64,000 nucleotides of DNA from Phaeotremella fagi (Eukaryota > Basidiomycota > Tremellomycetes > Tremellales > Phaeotremellaceae). Below the pieces are notes generated by a model. The model did not search any database. It was not told the origin of the DNA and worked only from the letters and a program-made list of their open reading frames with translations. The stretch covers positions 682,001 through 746,000 of the forward strand of contig BCHU01000005.1 in assembly GCA_001599715.1 (NCBI GenBank). Reading direction: 5' to 3'. Below are positions 11,222-23,200 of this stretch, piece by piece; the first letter of the stretch is position 1; the number at the start of each line of letters is the position of its first letter. The translations under genes and the position numbers were made by a program.

Positions 11222-12676
11222 TTATGTCTTAGCGGTCGCTAACGAATCCGATCGTTTCTTCTCAACCATCTGCCCCCCAACCTCAACAGGGAACCACGGT
11301 TTCGAATCCCCAAATCGTTCGACAGTAGTCCCAGCATTTCCAGGATGTTTGAATCCCTTCTCCAGCTAAACCACCACGTAAAAATTAGGAACAACCCAAC
11401 CAAGATATATTCTGAACCTACCTGTCTCTCATAACTGATCTTTCTCAATCGTTCAAATTCAGCTGGTGTCAAACGTAAATACAGCTCAGCACCAAGAACA
11501 TGAAGGATAAAAGCTAGCCAAGCACCCATGGGGAAACCTGATTCGAGAGCTGCAGAAATTTGTTCTGTTCCTATACCGTTGAAATCCGCTTGAACAGATG
11601 CTTGCAGCGTATATGGATCGAAGGAGGTTCCGTTTACTAATGGTTGACAGATCGGATATCTCTCGATGAGGGTTGTATCACTTTTCATCATGAATTGTAA
11701 GACTTCACAACTGTAGGATATATATTGTTTTTGTGAGGATGGATAAATCGGAATGATTTGGACTGAAATTATCATTCTGCCCTTCAAAATCAGTCACCGA
11801 ATCAAAAGTCAAAATAATCAAAAATACCCACATCAATCGAAGAGTGATAATACTCCCCGCCCAAACCCAAGCCCTAATCATCCAAGCTCTATGCTGTTCA
11901 ATCTGCTTCATCCTAATATTATACAACGCCAACCCAAGTGCCCCAAGAAAAGCGATAGTCAACATCCCAAGGAATGCCTGTAACACCAACGCCCCACCAA
12001 AAGATTTTTCCGCTATCATCAAGACACCTGCCATACTGATAACGGCCAGTGTTATAGCGACGTACCCCGCCATACGGTGGTAGAGGATGAAACGGTGTCG
12101 AATGGCTGGGGTGAATTGGAAGACTGCTAGGAGGGCAGCGGGGAGGATTGTAGCGAGATGAAGAACTATCCCGATTTTGTAGCGGGGGAAATTGGTGTAC
12201 CTAGGGTTTGAGTCAGGTATTGGTCATCGTATATGACATGTTTACTTACCAATAGCATTCTCCTGGTGCTGCTCCTGTACCAGACGAAACGTTAGGACAG
12301 AAGGTGTTGAAATTTAGATATTCGAATCTAGCTAGAGTAAATCCGAACAGATAACCAGCGCAGATGAACCCTAAGATTTGGAGTGTTAATACAGTATCAC
12401 GAAGAAAACAGAATCTTTTCGTACACAGGATGAAATTATAGAATTTCGAGAATCCCATCCAATTCCTAAAAGCAATCATATTATCTTTGAATCCAGTCAT
12501 CGTTATCAATTTCAATTTGATTTGGTTGTTATCGTATGCATCCCATCTCCACAATGATCTACGATTTATATAAGAAAACTAACTTTATGGTCAACGGTGA
12601 TCATCAACCGTAGCTGTGCCTCGAATGATTGACTGAGCCAAACTAAGAACCCAAAAAAAGACGCTAATGACATCAT
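11222..12676 (-). CDS. DUF2306 family integral membrane protein
   Basis: Multi-pass membrane protein of the predicted DUF2306 family; biochemical role unknown. The conserved core reads RSLWRWDAYDN, NFILWFICAGYLFGFTLARF (joined across an intron), PRYKIGIVLHL, RHRFILYHRMAGYVAI, LGLALYNIRMKQIEQHRAWM and WAGSIITLRLMWVF. His residues in HRFILYHR and the QHRAWM motif are typical of the family and could bind a metal or heme (inference). The first exon (MMSLASFFGFLVWLSQ, ATG 12676) is joined through a 52-nt intron so that CTACG plus A restores LRSLWRWD. That start is plausible but the least certain part of the model. The last exon ends KRSDSLATAKT, TAA at 11222. The upstream gap contains one GTGGCGAAT element at 13063. 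Confidence 0.82.
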
Positions 12677-14196
12677 GCACCATCCTTTATCTTATCTCTT
12701 GACCGCCATATAGTAGTTTTCTGAGGGGATCGAAGACCGCCTTTTTCATTATCTTACGACATGGCCAAGCTATATACTCAGAGTTAGAATTCATATGTTG
12801 AGGGCTGTGCTTCATTGAGGATCGTGGTGAGGGAAGACCTTCGGAAAGAGATTTGGTGGCGACCTCCGGAGAATGCTTAATCTGGGAAATCCTGATTTTC
12901 CTATACCCAGACAAAGTCTACGCATACGTTAAAAACATGATTTCTTTCTGGGATCCATCATCCTCAGCCCAAACTCCTTCCAGGTCATCCGCGCCTACAG
13001 TATAGTAAATAGAAGGCCGCGCAACGCAAAACATTGAAACCCATTATTAGACTGCTACTTTGGTGGCGAATATCTCAGCGATCGGCTCTGGTGTATAACA
13101 ACTCATCTTAACAACTCTTGATGAGTTGCGGACAAATTGTTGGAGATTGATTTGATGAGTTAAGGTATAGGTGGAAGTGAGAATTAGAGTCATCGAGCAA
13201 CTCCTTCCCTTCGTGTAAGTCTCCGATTCTGAAAGAACGGACACTTTGGGAGGAGATCTGAGAGAAATACACCAAAAAACCCCTCCAAAAAGAAAGAAAA
13301 GATCAACGAAAGACTTGAGATCTGTAGTTTGATGCATTTAACAAGTTTGAGTTCTCAGCCTTCGTTGTATCAAGCTCATAGTCATCGAGTACTAATAATA
13401 GTCCTACATGACGTGAAAACATGAGCTCAATTCGGTTTGGTTTCAAATGCGGATGCGATCTGGACGTGATTTAGCGTTGGACCGACGAATCGATAATAAC
13501 AAAAACCGGAAGAAATGCCTTTTCCATCAGCTCAGGTCGCAGCAGAAGAGATTCTCAATACTGGGTCAACCAGAGGCAATGGTCCAGAAAGTCTAGGGGA
13601 ACGCAGTACTGAATACTTGATGGACCTCAGCGCAAAATTACAAAAGTCACCATATTCAAACATGTCTCATCTCCCAGCGGAAACCAATACCGAAAGCCAA
13701 AGAATCTGATCAGAAGATTCGTCATAACCATCCCACAAGGTAGGTTAAGCTAAAGCACCAAACCACCGTTTGTGGAGATTTCAATTGAAAGTAATTAAAG
13801 TTCGTACCAACAGTTGATCCAGGCACGATTTGAACCTTGAACTTTTCGTGTTGCATATGTCTCAACTGATAACTTTGATTCCAAAGATCGACGTGTGAGG
13901 CGTGTGGCTGGATTTCGATGATGATCGGTCATCTCGCTAGGGGGCGGAGAGGTTTTTCTTTCTGGTCAACGAATTGTACTTGATTCCAAACAATTCAAAA
14001 ACAGATTCGTACTTTCTCCACACTATTCAATTGATTCCAAGACCTTTCGTAACTTCCACAACTTTGGTATGATCGGCTAGAGAGTTTGTTTTTGGAAATC
14101 GGTTCGATCATATTAAAAAGAAGAGATACGGTATCGATATCACTTTTGTGCTAGAGGTTTGATCTTTGGAGTTTAGTTTCTTTCGCTTTTCACAAG
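12677..14196. other. Long intergenic region between two divergent genes
   Basis: About 1.5 kb between the DUF2306 start (-) and the receptor start (+), so it should hold both promoters. A GTGGCGAAT element lies at 13063-13071. A 64-codon frame at 13515-13709 (+) starting MPFPSAQVAAEEI has an acceptable ATG context and ordinary composition, but shows no family resemblance and no splice partner; I list it only as a possibility. A 96-codon frame at 13047-13337 (-) looks accidental. Confidence 0.45.
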
Positions 14197-16402
14197 ATGG
14201 CTTTCGAGTTGACTGATGATGATATCTGGGTGAGTGTTTCTCTGGACGATAATCTCAGAGAATCATACTGACTTTTGATCTCAGTTGAACACTGTGATAT
14301 CAGCAATTGCAGCTGGTATCTCTATGGGATTGTGTCTTTTCGTACTAGCATCAGCATTGGTGATATACCTACACAAACCAGCTAGACATTTATTGAACAG
14401 AGTGTCATTCAGATTAATGCTTTGGTCAATGGTTTTTGAGATTCTATATGATATTGCTTATATCCCTGTAAGTTATCTTCCTGAGATTGACTTGACGCTT
14501 ACGTTTACTGACGATGGTTCTAGGCTGAAATGGGTTTTGTCGCTAATGATTCAGCATGTGCTGCTGGCGTTTATATGTTCGTTGCGAATCTTGGAGTGTG
14601 AGTTTTCATAACTATCATACCAAAACTGATGAATCCCTGTAGTGTCAACTACCTGTGTACCTGTATTGCAATCAATCTGATGTTAACAGTCTGTTTCGGT
14701 ATCAACCCAGTGAAAATGGGTAAATCCACTTCCTCAGTCATGGCAACACGTTGACTGAGACTGACAAATCCATTGCAGGACTTGAGAAGTGGTATGTCGC
14801 GTGCTCGTTCGCATTAGGATACGGGATACCTATTGTTCCAGCTGTTTTGGGTCATTTCGGTTTCGATCCTGTATTAGATGTTTGGTAAGTGAATCTTTAT
14901 TTTGATAATGGGGTTTTCATTCTGATACCTCGATTAGCTGGATTCGAGCTGGTGATGATGTTACGAGAATGAGAAATTTCGTGTTGGATCTCGTAAGTTT
15001 CTTCGGCGATAGTTGACTGACAATTAGTATTTATGGCAGATCCTCTCCTGCTTCATAGCAACAATAGCAGTCATAGCTGTAAGCCCTCAAATCTCTACTG
15101 AAAACAATCTCGACGACTAACAGACAAACAGACATTAGTAACCCTCTTCCAATCGGGCAAAGCAACTTCCAGAGCCCTATTCCAAAATCACATGAAGATG
15201 GTTGCTCCTCACAAAGACCCTTCAAGTTCAACAACCAGTTCAGACGATCTCGAATCAGGAGACAAAAGTTGTCAATTCAAATTTGGGAGGGGGAAGGTTG
15301 AAAAGGATCGACGATTGAGTTCGGCTTCTTTGGGTCATTTGGAGGATAGATTTTTGAAAATCGCTTTGAAAATTTCTTTGTGTCCTATAGCTTTGATCAT
15401 TGTTAATGGTGTAATCACAGGTTAGTCTTCAATTCACTGAATAGAACATGGAATTGACCGATTTTACTTAGTCGGAGATTTGTACATCTCGAAACTTGGA
15501 GGTGTTCCCACCCTCTCCGTGTATGCCCTCTATTGCATATACTATTTCTTATACGGTGGTCGGGGGATTTTCTTCGCTATCGTGAGTGACTTTACGATAC
15601 AGTTTTGAAATCGATAGTGACAATTGGCAGCTTGGAATATTCGTCGATCCCAGTTTAGGTAGAGTGAGTCATTTTAGTATTCTTTTGGGACGACGACTAA
15701 TGCTATCCAGGGACTTCAAGCAGTATGGCATATCCACAGGGATAAGAAACGATCATCAACGCCCAAGGTAAGTCATTCTTTTGCACATTTAGTGACATTT
15801 GCTAATAAGAGTGATAACAGGCTCAGGGTGCTCCAGAAGAAGCTGGAGAGACACATGATTTCCATGATATGCTCGAGATGCCTGCTGCTGCATTGGAATA
15901 CCACATCCATGAGAATGGTGTACATTCAGAACCAGGATTCTTACACCCACCGCCCCAACGAGAACGTTTCAACTCGGCAGCGACGATAGAAATGAGCCAG
16001 GCATTATCGGCTCTACCACTTCAAGCCTCATCTTCTGGAAGAGCCGTTATCCCATCTACCAAACCCAAACAACCATCTCATCTATGCAATCTGTTGCATT
16101 CGACGAAAGAACCAATATGTTTCACCAAATCGTTCAATGGAGTCACGTCTGAGGCATTACCTCAATGTCTGACTGATGAAGTAGATGTTAATCTATGGAA
16201 TACAAAAGGACAGAAGGCGGTTAAACTTCAATTCAGTCAGAATGAGGTTTGGAAGGGAATGGGGGTTGTTGGTTTGAAAGGGGAGGAACTTGGGAAGAAC
16301 GATTTAGTGATTGATTTGGAGGAGATCAGGAGGAAAGAGGCGGCTGTGAGACGGAAGAAGGAGTTGGAGAAGACTTTCGATTATGTTCATGCTTTGTTGT
16401 AG
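14197..16402 (+). CDS. Seven-transmembrane receptor-like protein (fungal GPCR-like)
   Basis: The start at 14197 gives MAFELTDDDIW; after one intron comes LNTVISAIAAGISMGLCLFV, the first membrane helix. Further hydrophobic helices follow, each close to an exon boundary: LMLWSMVFEILYDIAYIP, CAAGVYMFVANLGV, YLCTCIAINLMLTVCFGI, WYVACSFALGYGIPIVPA, ILSCFIATIAVIATLV, and ISLCPIALIIVNGVIT with YALYCIYYFLYGGRGIFF. A Ser-rich cytoplasmic loop (SSSTTSSDDLESGDK) lies before the last two helices. A roughly 200-residue hydrophilic tail ends EKTFDYVHALL. This resembles the Git3/cAMP-receptor-like class of fungal receptors: seven or eight helices, a long third loop and a long tail. The ligand is unknown; coupling to a G alpha protein is inferred from architecture only. 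Confidence 0.72.
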
Positions 16403-16742
16403 CATTATTTGGTTTTTGGAGATCTGTTGTAGCTATTACTATCATGAATACACGACGTTGGTGATTGCAACTTGGACGAAAGGTGACCTATTCTGAAAGG
16501 TACAACCCACCGTTCAGATTGGAATGAGTCTTCACAAAGTCAAATGAGCTTCTTATGAAGTGAAGTGATAGACTGGTAACTTCATCTTGTCCAGGTCCTA
16601 CCTGATACGACCTGATCCATATCTGTCAACGAGCGATTCGAGCCAGACGGAAACTGATGTGATTTTGCCACTGAATTCTTGCCACTCACTACTTCAACTC
16701 AAACCCGATATTTTCGTGGTTGCTTTCTCAATATGTAATCGT
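16403..16742. other. Intergenic: receptor 3' flank and RNase H1 promoter
   Basis: 340 bp between two genes on the same strand. The frame of the RNase H1 first exon is open back to 16587 (an upstream ATG), so the coding region could start earlier. Nothing else is recognisable. Confidence 0.5.
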
Positions 16743-18111
16743 ATGATCCCATCCATCAGACTTTTACATGCATCCAAAGCCCAATTAAAAACTCTACGTC
16801 TAGCGCCGAAGAACGCGTCCTATCTCTCAACGAGATTTAAAAACCTTTTACAAGGTTTGAAAATCCGTGTTGATATTGTTCAACCTATCAAAAGAGATCC
16901 TGACATGTAAGTCACTTGAAAAATCGGTATTCCGATGGATTGGCTAACTGACTCTTTACATCGATGTTAGGCCTAAACAAGCTTTCTACGCTATTCTTAG
17001 TGGAAGGAAACCTGGGATTTATACTACGTGGGATGAAGCTAAGGCTCAGGTAGATGGGTTTCCTGGGTACGTTTACCGATGACGAGATGATCAAAACTGA
17101 TGATTGGGCGTTGTAGAGCCAAGCACAAGAAATTCAACTCAGAAGCTGAAGCCCGAAAGTTCCTTCAAGGGGAATCGACCACCCCATATTCATCTAAATC
17201 AACCTCAACTCCAGCAGCATCGGGTATATCGAATAAAAGAGAAACTTCACCTGCACTTTTCGCCGTCCCGTCAGAGCTACCGCTAGAGTTACAAACCCTA
17301 ACCAAAGATGGATACCAATTTTCGAAATCTGTTCCATATCATTTAGTTGTCTATACCGATGGATCAGCTTTGGGGAATGGACAGTTGGGGGCCAGGGCTG
17401 GATTGGGAGTTTGGTGGGGATCTTTTGGGAAGGCTGCGAACAGGTATGTTTAGCTTTTACGGTTAGGGATGGATGTTGACAGTTTTAGGAATTTGGCAGA
17501 ACGTGTACCTGGGTCTTTACAGACTAATAATCGTGGAGAATTATTGGTGAGCTGGACACTCTGTGTACATAGCTGACATTGTAGGCGGTTATCAGAGCAT
17601 TTGAAGAATGTCCATTCCCAGATCTTCCTTTAGAGATCCGGACGGATTCCCAATATTCAATTCAATGTAGGTACAGATTTCTTGCTCGGTTCCCACTGAC
17701 CCAACGTTAGGTATAACGGAATACCTACCCAAATGGCTGCGGAATAACTTTCAAAGCAACTCGGGTCCAGTCAAGAATGTCGATTTGATTAAACATCTCT
17801 TAGTACTCATGAGAAGGAGGGGGAAGAGACATGTTAAATTTAAATATGTTCCTGCGCATGTTGGATTAGAAGGGAATGAGGGTGCTGATGTGAGTTGTTG
17901 CTTATGGTTCATGATCACATCGCTAATACTCCTCCTACAGAAACTGGCAAAGAATGGTGCGATCTTACCAGTGGTTGCAGAGCGTACAAACTGGCTCAAT
18001 CCAGATGAACCAGATGATACTATTCCAACAGAACCATCGAACATTGACGTAGAGATCGATCCTAGTTTCCTAGCATCCGCAGCTGAGCTGGAGGACGAGC
18101 TGGACTTATGA
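16743..18111 (+). CDS. Ribonuclease H1 with N-terminal hybrid-binding domain
   Basis: Cleaves RNA in RNA-DNA hybrids. Preferred start ATG 16743 (MIPSIRLLHASKAQLK); an in-frame ATG at 16587 is less likely. The first exon encodes a basic, Ser/Leu/Arg-rich leader of about 55 residues without acidic clusters, as expected for mitochondrial import. Then comes MPKQAFYAILSGRKPGIYTT, the hybrid-binding (viroplasmin-like) domain, continuing into CRAKHKKFNSEAEARKFL. The catalytic domain starts at YHLVVYTDGSALGNG; the four acidic residues are the D of YTDGS, the E of TNNRGELLA, the D of RTDSQYSI and the D of GNEGADKLAK. Six or seven short introns; the Met of MPKQ is assembled across the first one (see findings). 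The C-terminus is acidic (AELEDELDL). It converges on the CHORD gene with only 50 bp between the stops. Confidence 0.93.
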
Positions 18112-18161
18112 AATGTCTAGATAGTGTTTGAATCTGTATCATATCTGTGATGTATGCATAT

Positions 18162-19643
18162 CTATCCCCTCTTTGCTAATTCCTCTGGTGCCAATACGAT
18201 CTCTTTCCCACCAACTGTCCCTGTTCTACCGCTGACTCCGAATGTCAATGCGTATCCTGGTGGTAATTCTGATCCTGGTGCTGGGAATTCAAGGAGTGGC
18301 CAAGATGCAACCGCAGGTTTTTGGAGAACTATGTCGATCTGAGAAAGATCAGTTTATTGTTCAGTGCCTGTAACAAACCTTGGTAGATAGTATTCTGAAT
18401 GTACTCGTAGCTGGATCGATTGGTCCATATAGGGTGATGGATTTCTTGACACGCTTATTGTTGGGTAGATACAAATCAAGATGGAGCTTGATGACTATCA
18501 GCACATGGGTCCCACGGTCAAAGACCACACCTACCTGTTGAGTTTCAAAGCCAACTGTGGATTTCTCCTTATCTGCACTAAACAATAATGAGCTACTGTA
18601 CCGGTGTATTTTGCTAGCTCACCCTTTTGCGAAAGCTGAGACATGAACCTGTAACGGTGTTTGATAATGATCCAATCGACATGGGACGTATTCCTCCAAT
18701 TTCTGATACCACCTCGAATCAGCTCGCGTTGTTGCATTGAATCAGCTGACTCACTTCATCCTTCTTAGACCCAACAAAGAGATGTTTCCCCTCTTTACAC
18801 CCAGCGATATTCAAGAATTCCGAAAACTCTAAAACCCGTCTCTTACAGCATAAATATCCTTTTGATCCTTCATGGAAAATTGCCTATTACGTTGGTCAGT
18901 TTTCGATTCTCCTTGTTTAAACACAAAGCTCACAGGTTGTGGATGATAATTACACGTCGCCTTCTCGCCAGCACCTCTCGATATTTCGTCGCCTTCCCAT
19001 TTCGACCTACAACCTAATCGCTTACAACTAGCACCCTCAGGAACCGGTAATGACAAATCATCTTCCTCTTCTTTGACTGGAGCTGCGGGTGGTGGAGTTG
19101 GGGCTGATATTGGTGCTGTGTTGTCTGGAGCTGCGGGGGTTTTGGTGGGTGCACTGCCATACCTCTCTACTCCGTTTTCGTCGACTACGACTTTTACTTC
19201 GGGAGTTGGTGTAGATGAGGTTGATGGTTGGACGGGTGCTTCGGAGGTGTGTGTACCTTTTGCACAGGGCTATCATGAACATTTTAGTACTAGATCGTTT
19301 GTACGAGAGATGACTACTTACAGGTATGGCCATGAACGCATCGAACTCCATCACAGGCTATCAACCAACGTCAGTGTCGTTTATAGGGTCTTGTGCCATT
19401 ACTAACCTTGTTGACCTCATTACAACATGCTATATAAATAGTTAGCACTAAATCTGAAGCTAGAAAAATAATCACTTACACCAAGACTTCAAACCCTCAT
19501 GGAAGACCTATCCACCGTCAGCAATGCAAAAATCATCCAGCAAAATCACTTACAGGACCTCCAGGATGATAACTACAGCTCCCTTCCGCGTTATTTTTTT
19601 CGTCAAACTCTTTCAGACAACCTTTTCTAGTACACTTGGGCAT
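18162..19643 (-). CDS. CHORD-CS domain protein (Rar1/CHORDC1 family)
   Basis: Zinc-binding co-chaperone that works with Hsp90 and Sgt1. The start at 19643 reads MPKCTRKGCLKEFDE, the first CHORD zinc module, continuing CSYHPGGP and later SWSCC. After a Pro/Thr/Glu-rich linker (TPPPAAPVKEEEDDLSLP) comes the second CHORD: ASCKRLGCRSKWEGDE, CNYHPQPVIFHEGSKGYLCC, EFLNIAGCKEGKH. The C-terminal part is a CS (p23-like) beta-sandwich, with VIIKLHLDLYLPNNKRVKKS, SITLYGPIDPATS and WPLLEFPAPG. It ends APEELAKRG at TAG 18162. Domain order CHORD-CHORD-CS is the metazoan/fungal form; plants lack the CS part. In plants Rar1 stabilises NLR receptors. Here the gene neighbours an NLR-like gene (start 650 bp away, divergent), which is suggestive but proves nothing. 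Confidence 0.9.
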
Positions 19644-20293
19644 TTTTACAACTTGTGACGATGATATCTCTTTGGGTTGTCAGGCAAGAGTTGTAGATAC
19701 GTGAGATACAATTCAGAAATCTAGAGAATTCCATAAAATGACGAAGTCCACGTGGCCTTTTTGGTGTGGCAAAAGTATCTTTGATTTTCTTTAGATTACA
19801 ATACTAGTACTTGTAGCTTACTTCTCGTAGATGCTACAGGGAGTCGCAGATCAAGAATGCTCTGAGATACCTGGGGATGAAATATTCAGATGATGAAACT
19901 CCAATACCGCTGGACTTATTATGTCTCATGAATCTTGGGACTCGCTTCTTGTGGCATCTCCCAAAGGCAGAAATCATCTGCCTCCTTTCGGACCAGAGAC
20001 AGTCGACAGTAGATACTCCTTGAGGTGTGTATAGTTCTTAGATTTCCACAAATTTTAAGCACGTACAGTATAGTCTATATGAACATGTAAGTATATCACT
20101 CAATTAAATTAAACCTGTGTGTTGCTGAATATCCGCCACTCATCGCCGCATATGATGCCATCAATCATCACTGATGGGAAAGCATTGGGCATAGCCTTCT
20201 TCCTCTTCTGACTATCAACATCATAATTCAACCTTTCATCTTTGCTCATTATAATCAGATAGACCAATATCAACAGTATTCACACAATAACCA
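19644..20293. promoter_or_regulatory. Divergent promoter region, CHORD gene / NLR-like gene
   Basis: 650 bp between two divergent starts. On the CHORD side there is CCACGTGGCC at about 19748 and, 11 bases on, GTGGCAAAAG at 19766-19775: two members of the GTGGC(A/G)AA-like element set described in the findings. No gene or RNA is seen. Confidence 0.45.
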
Positions 20294-23200
20294 ATGGGAG
20301 ATCCATTCTCTTTGGTAGCTGGTGCCGTGGGAGTGGGTGACGTTAGTGTTCGCCTGGTGATGAGAGCTGTGAAATCTTATAAGAAAGTAGGTAAAGACTG
20401 GCAGGCTCAGGTTAGATATCAACTGACAAGTAGATAAAGTGGAACCATACTGTGGAAGAGTGTAAAGCAGCTGAAGATCAACGCGATTTATTTTTCAAAC
20501 TTTATCAAGACTATAAGAGTCATTTAGATGAGCTGACTCGGGTCGACAAAGGCACTCCTGTTCTGGTTGATTGGAAAAAACGTTACGACGAGTAAGTACA
20601 GTATATCTCACAGAACTAGCTTACAAACTCTTTCATCTAGATGCTGCAACAACTACCAAATCACTCTAGACGATATCAAATCTCGAAGACGTACCCTAAA
20701 AATATTTCGACCTACTCCAAGAAAGGGACAAAAGAGAATTTGGAGTATTTTAGAATTTGATGGAGAGTTGAAGGAACTGGACAGACTATTAAAGGTGCGT
20801 GTCTCGGTTTTCACTATGTTGGAGTACTAACTTATCATTCTCCTCCTTCTAGACGGAGATCACCCTTTCCACATCACTCAAATTATCCCAGACCCAGGCT
20901 GCTGTGACCACCCTGAGTGGCAAAACGGACGGTCTTTCTACTACCGCAAACAAAATTTTGAAAATCGGCTCTTCCACCAATGAGACTGTTAAGGAAAGTC
21001 AAAACGGTGTCTCGGCAATCAATACAAAGCTCGATACAGCCATAACAAAACTTGATCCAATCAACCAAACCACTCTTGACACATTGTCGGAAGTTCGCCA
21101 TCTACCTCTTGTTCTTGCAGAAATCAGTGCCGATACCACAAAAAATAGGATTGAAAACAATCAAAATCATCAAGAGGTACTGGAAAATCTCACAAACATT
21201 GGATCCATATTGTCATCTCAAGCAAATGAAAATCACGCTTCCCACTTTTCGCTTCAGCCTTACCAGATTGCACCAATGTCTGACGAACTCGAGGGAAGGA
21301 AAGACTTGATCGCAGAGATCATGTCCCATGTTATTCCCGGCGATACTGGTGTAGAAAGTACTTGGGTTATTCTCAAGGGTGCTGGCGGAATTGGTAAAAC
21401 ATCTTTAGCAAGAGCCGTGATCACGGATCCAGCTACGGAGACACACTTCGGAGACTGTCTTCACCAGATAGATTGTCAAACTATAGTCAATGGTGGTGGA
21501 AATGTCACTCGACGACTTGAAGAGCACTTGCTGAATTTGATTTGTAGACGGCAAGAAGCGACTTGGAAACTGGCAAAAGAAGGTCTATTAAAATCTCGAA
21601 TGCTTATATTCTTGGACAATTTCGAAACAATCGTCGATGCTGATGACGGCCAATTTTATCTTACGGGTTTCTTAAAAAGTCTGAAAACACTTCCAAACCT
21701 TACAATCTTATTCGCTACCAGATTCGGATTTGGAGACTTTTTGAATTGGAATCGAAAGTTTTTGGTAGAGGTTCCCACACTCGACATAACGAGCGCCCGA
21801 GAGCTATTCATTCGACTTACAAGTATAAGCGACTATCGAAACGACCGCGATCTCGACGTGTTCCTCATGGGTTGTCTGGGGTGCCTCCCTCTAGCTATAC
21901 AAATAGTGGGTTTAGCTGTGGCAGCATCAGAAAAAGGAACCTATCCCACAATCTCTTCTCTGAGAGAAGCATGGCAAGGTGGTAATCATAAACTCTACGG
22001 AATCATTGCGAACGACGAAAACCGAGAATGGAACATACACGCTTCAATCAGATTCTCGATGTCTGCCAAATTCTGGTCTCGCAGAACGGAAGTCACGGCC
22101 CTCTTGTATCTTTTGGCATATATTGGTCCACCTAGCAGGGAGATTTTACCAGAAGAGTCACTCGAAATGATCCTACATCACTCAATGGCAGAATGTCAAT
22201 TTCTTTATCCTCTCTATCCTGAGCAGGAGCAGGTTAATTTGTTGCCGCCTGTCCGTCGATGCTTGCTCCAAGAATTTTCTACAGCGTCTGCTTCACAACG
22301 ACTTGCTGTCATCCGACTTGGTCTTGAGTTGTTGTCTCGTTTCGCGCAGGACAGGATGGACAGGTTCAAATGTGGTATGTCGAAAGATTTGCCCAGCATA
22401 GAGTTCAGGAACGAACGCATGGCTGTTCTTTTGCTCCAGCTAGTAATGGAGGGATGGGTCGAGTTGACCGAAGAGGAGCAGAAGCAGTGGGCTGTGAATG
22501 CGTGCATAGTGTGCTGGTTGTATGTCAATTTTCCAGCAAAAGTACGACTTCTCATCTGTTCCCTTTTTGGTAAACTGATGATTCATAGTCTGTAGAGAAC
22601 AGTAACACTGAGGAACTGAACTTTCGTTATCTCTTGGGGTGGGGAGAATTTCACCACAAAATGGTCGGTTTACATGCGGTACAGACAAGACTAATTATTC
22701 CAGGCATTCGAATGCGCCTCCAAGTGCAAGACAACTCTGCCTTGGGAATTCAGTGTTGTACAGATTGACCATGGCTTTTCTGATCTGCTAGCACCCTCGA
22801 TTTCAAAAGACAGCTTGGCAGAAGCGATCAACACCATGGAATCTGTATGTTACAACATAATCGATGGCTAATCTTACTTATTTTGTTTGGCAGTATATCG
22901 AAGCCATACTGGCAGGGGAGTGGGCACAAATAGCGTTGGAACGCTTACCCAGATTGATACAAATTTATTTAAGCTACATGATAAAGGACATGGTTTCTTT
23001 CTCTCTTGTTCGGGAAAAGGTACTGTCACACTGTGTGACGGTGAGTTGCATCTCATACTGTACTGGCTATTCGATGACTAATCCTGACATTAAGCTTTTG
23101 AACTACTTTGATCCACAGGAGGGTACTAGAAAAGATTCTCAGATGACAACCTATGCTGCTCGATTGCACAGCATTTTACAGGTATCTTACAAGTCAACAT

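Noticed and set aside
12687..12914. 75-codon minus frame just upstream of the DUF2306 gene
   Set aside because: Could be an extra first exon, but no donor joins it in frame; left out.
13515..13709. 64-codon plus frame MPFPSAQVAAEEI...
   Set aside because: Possible small gene, but no homology, no intron and no promoter signal to support it; mentioned only under the intergenic entry.
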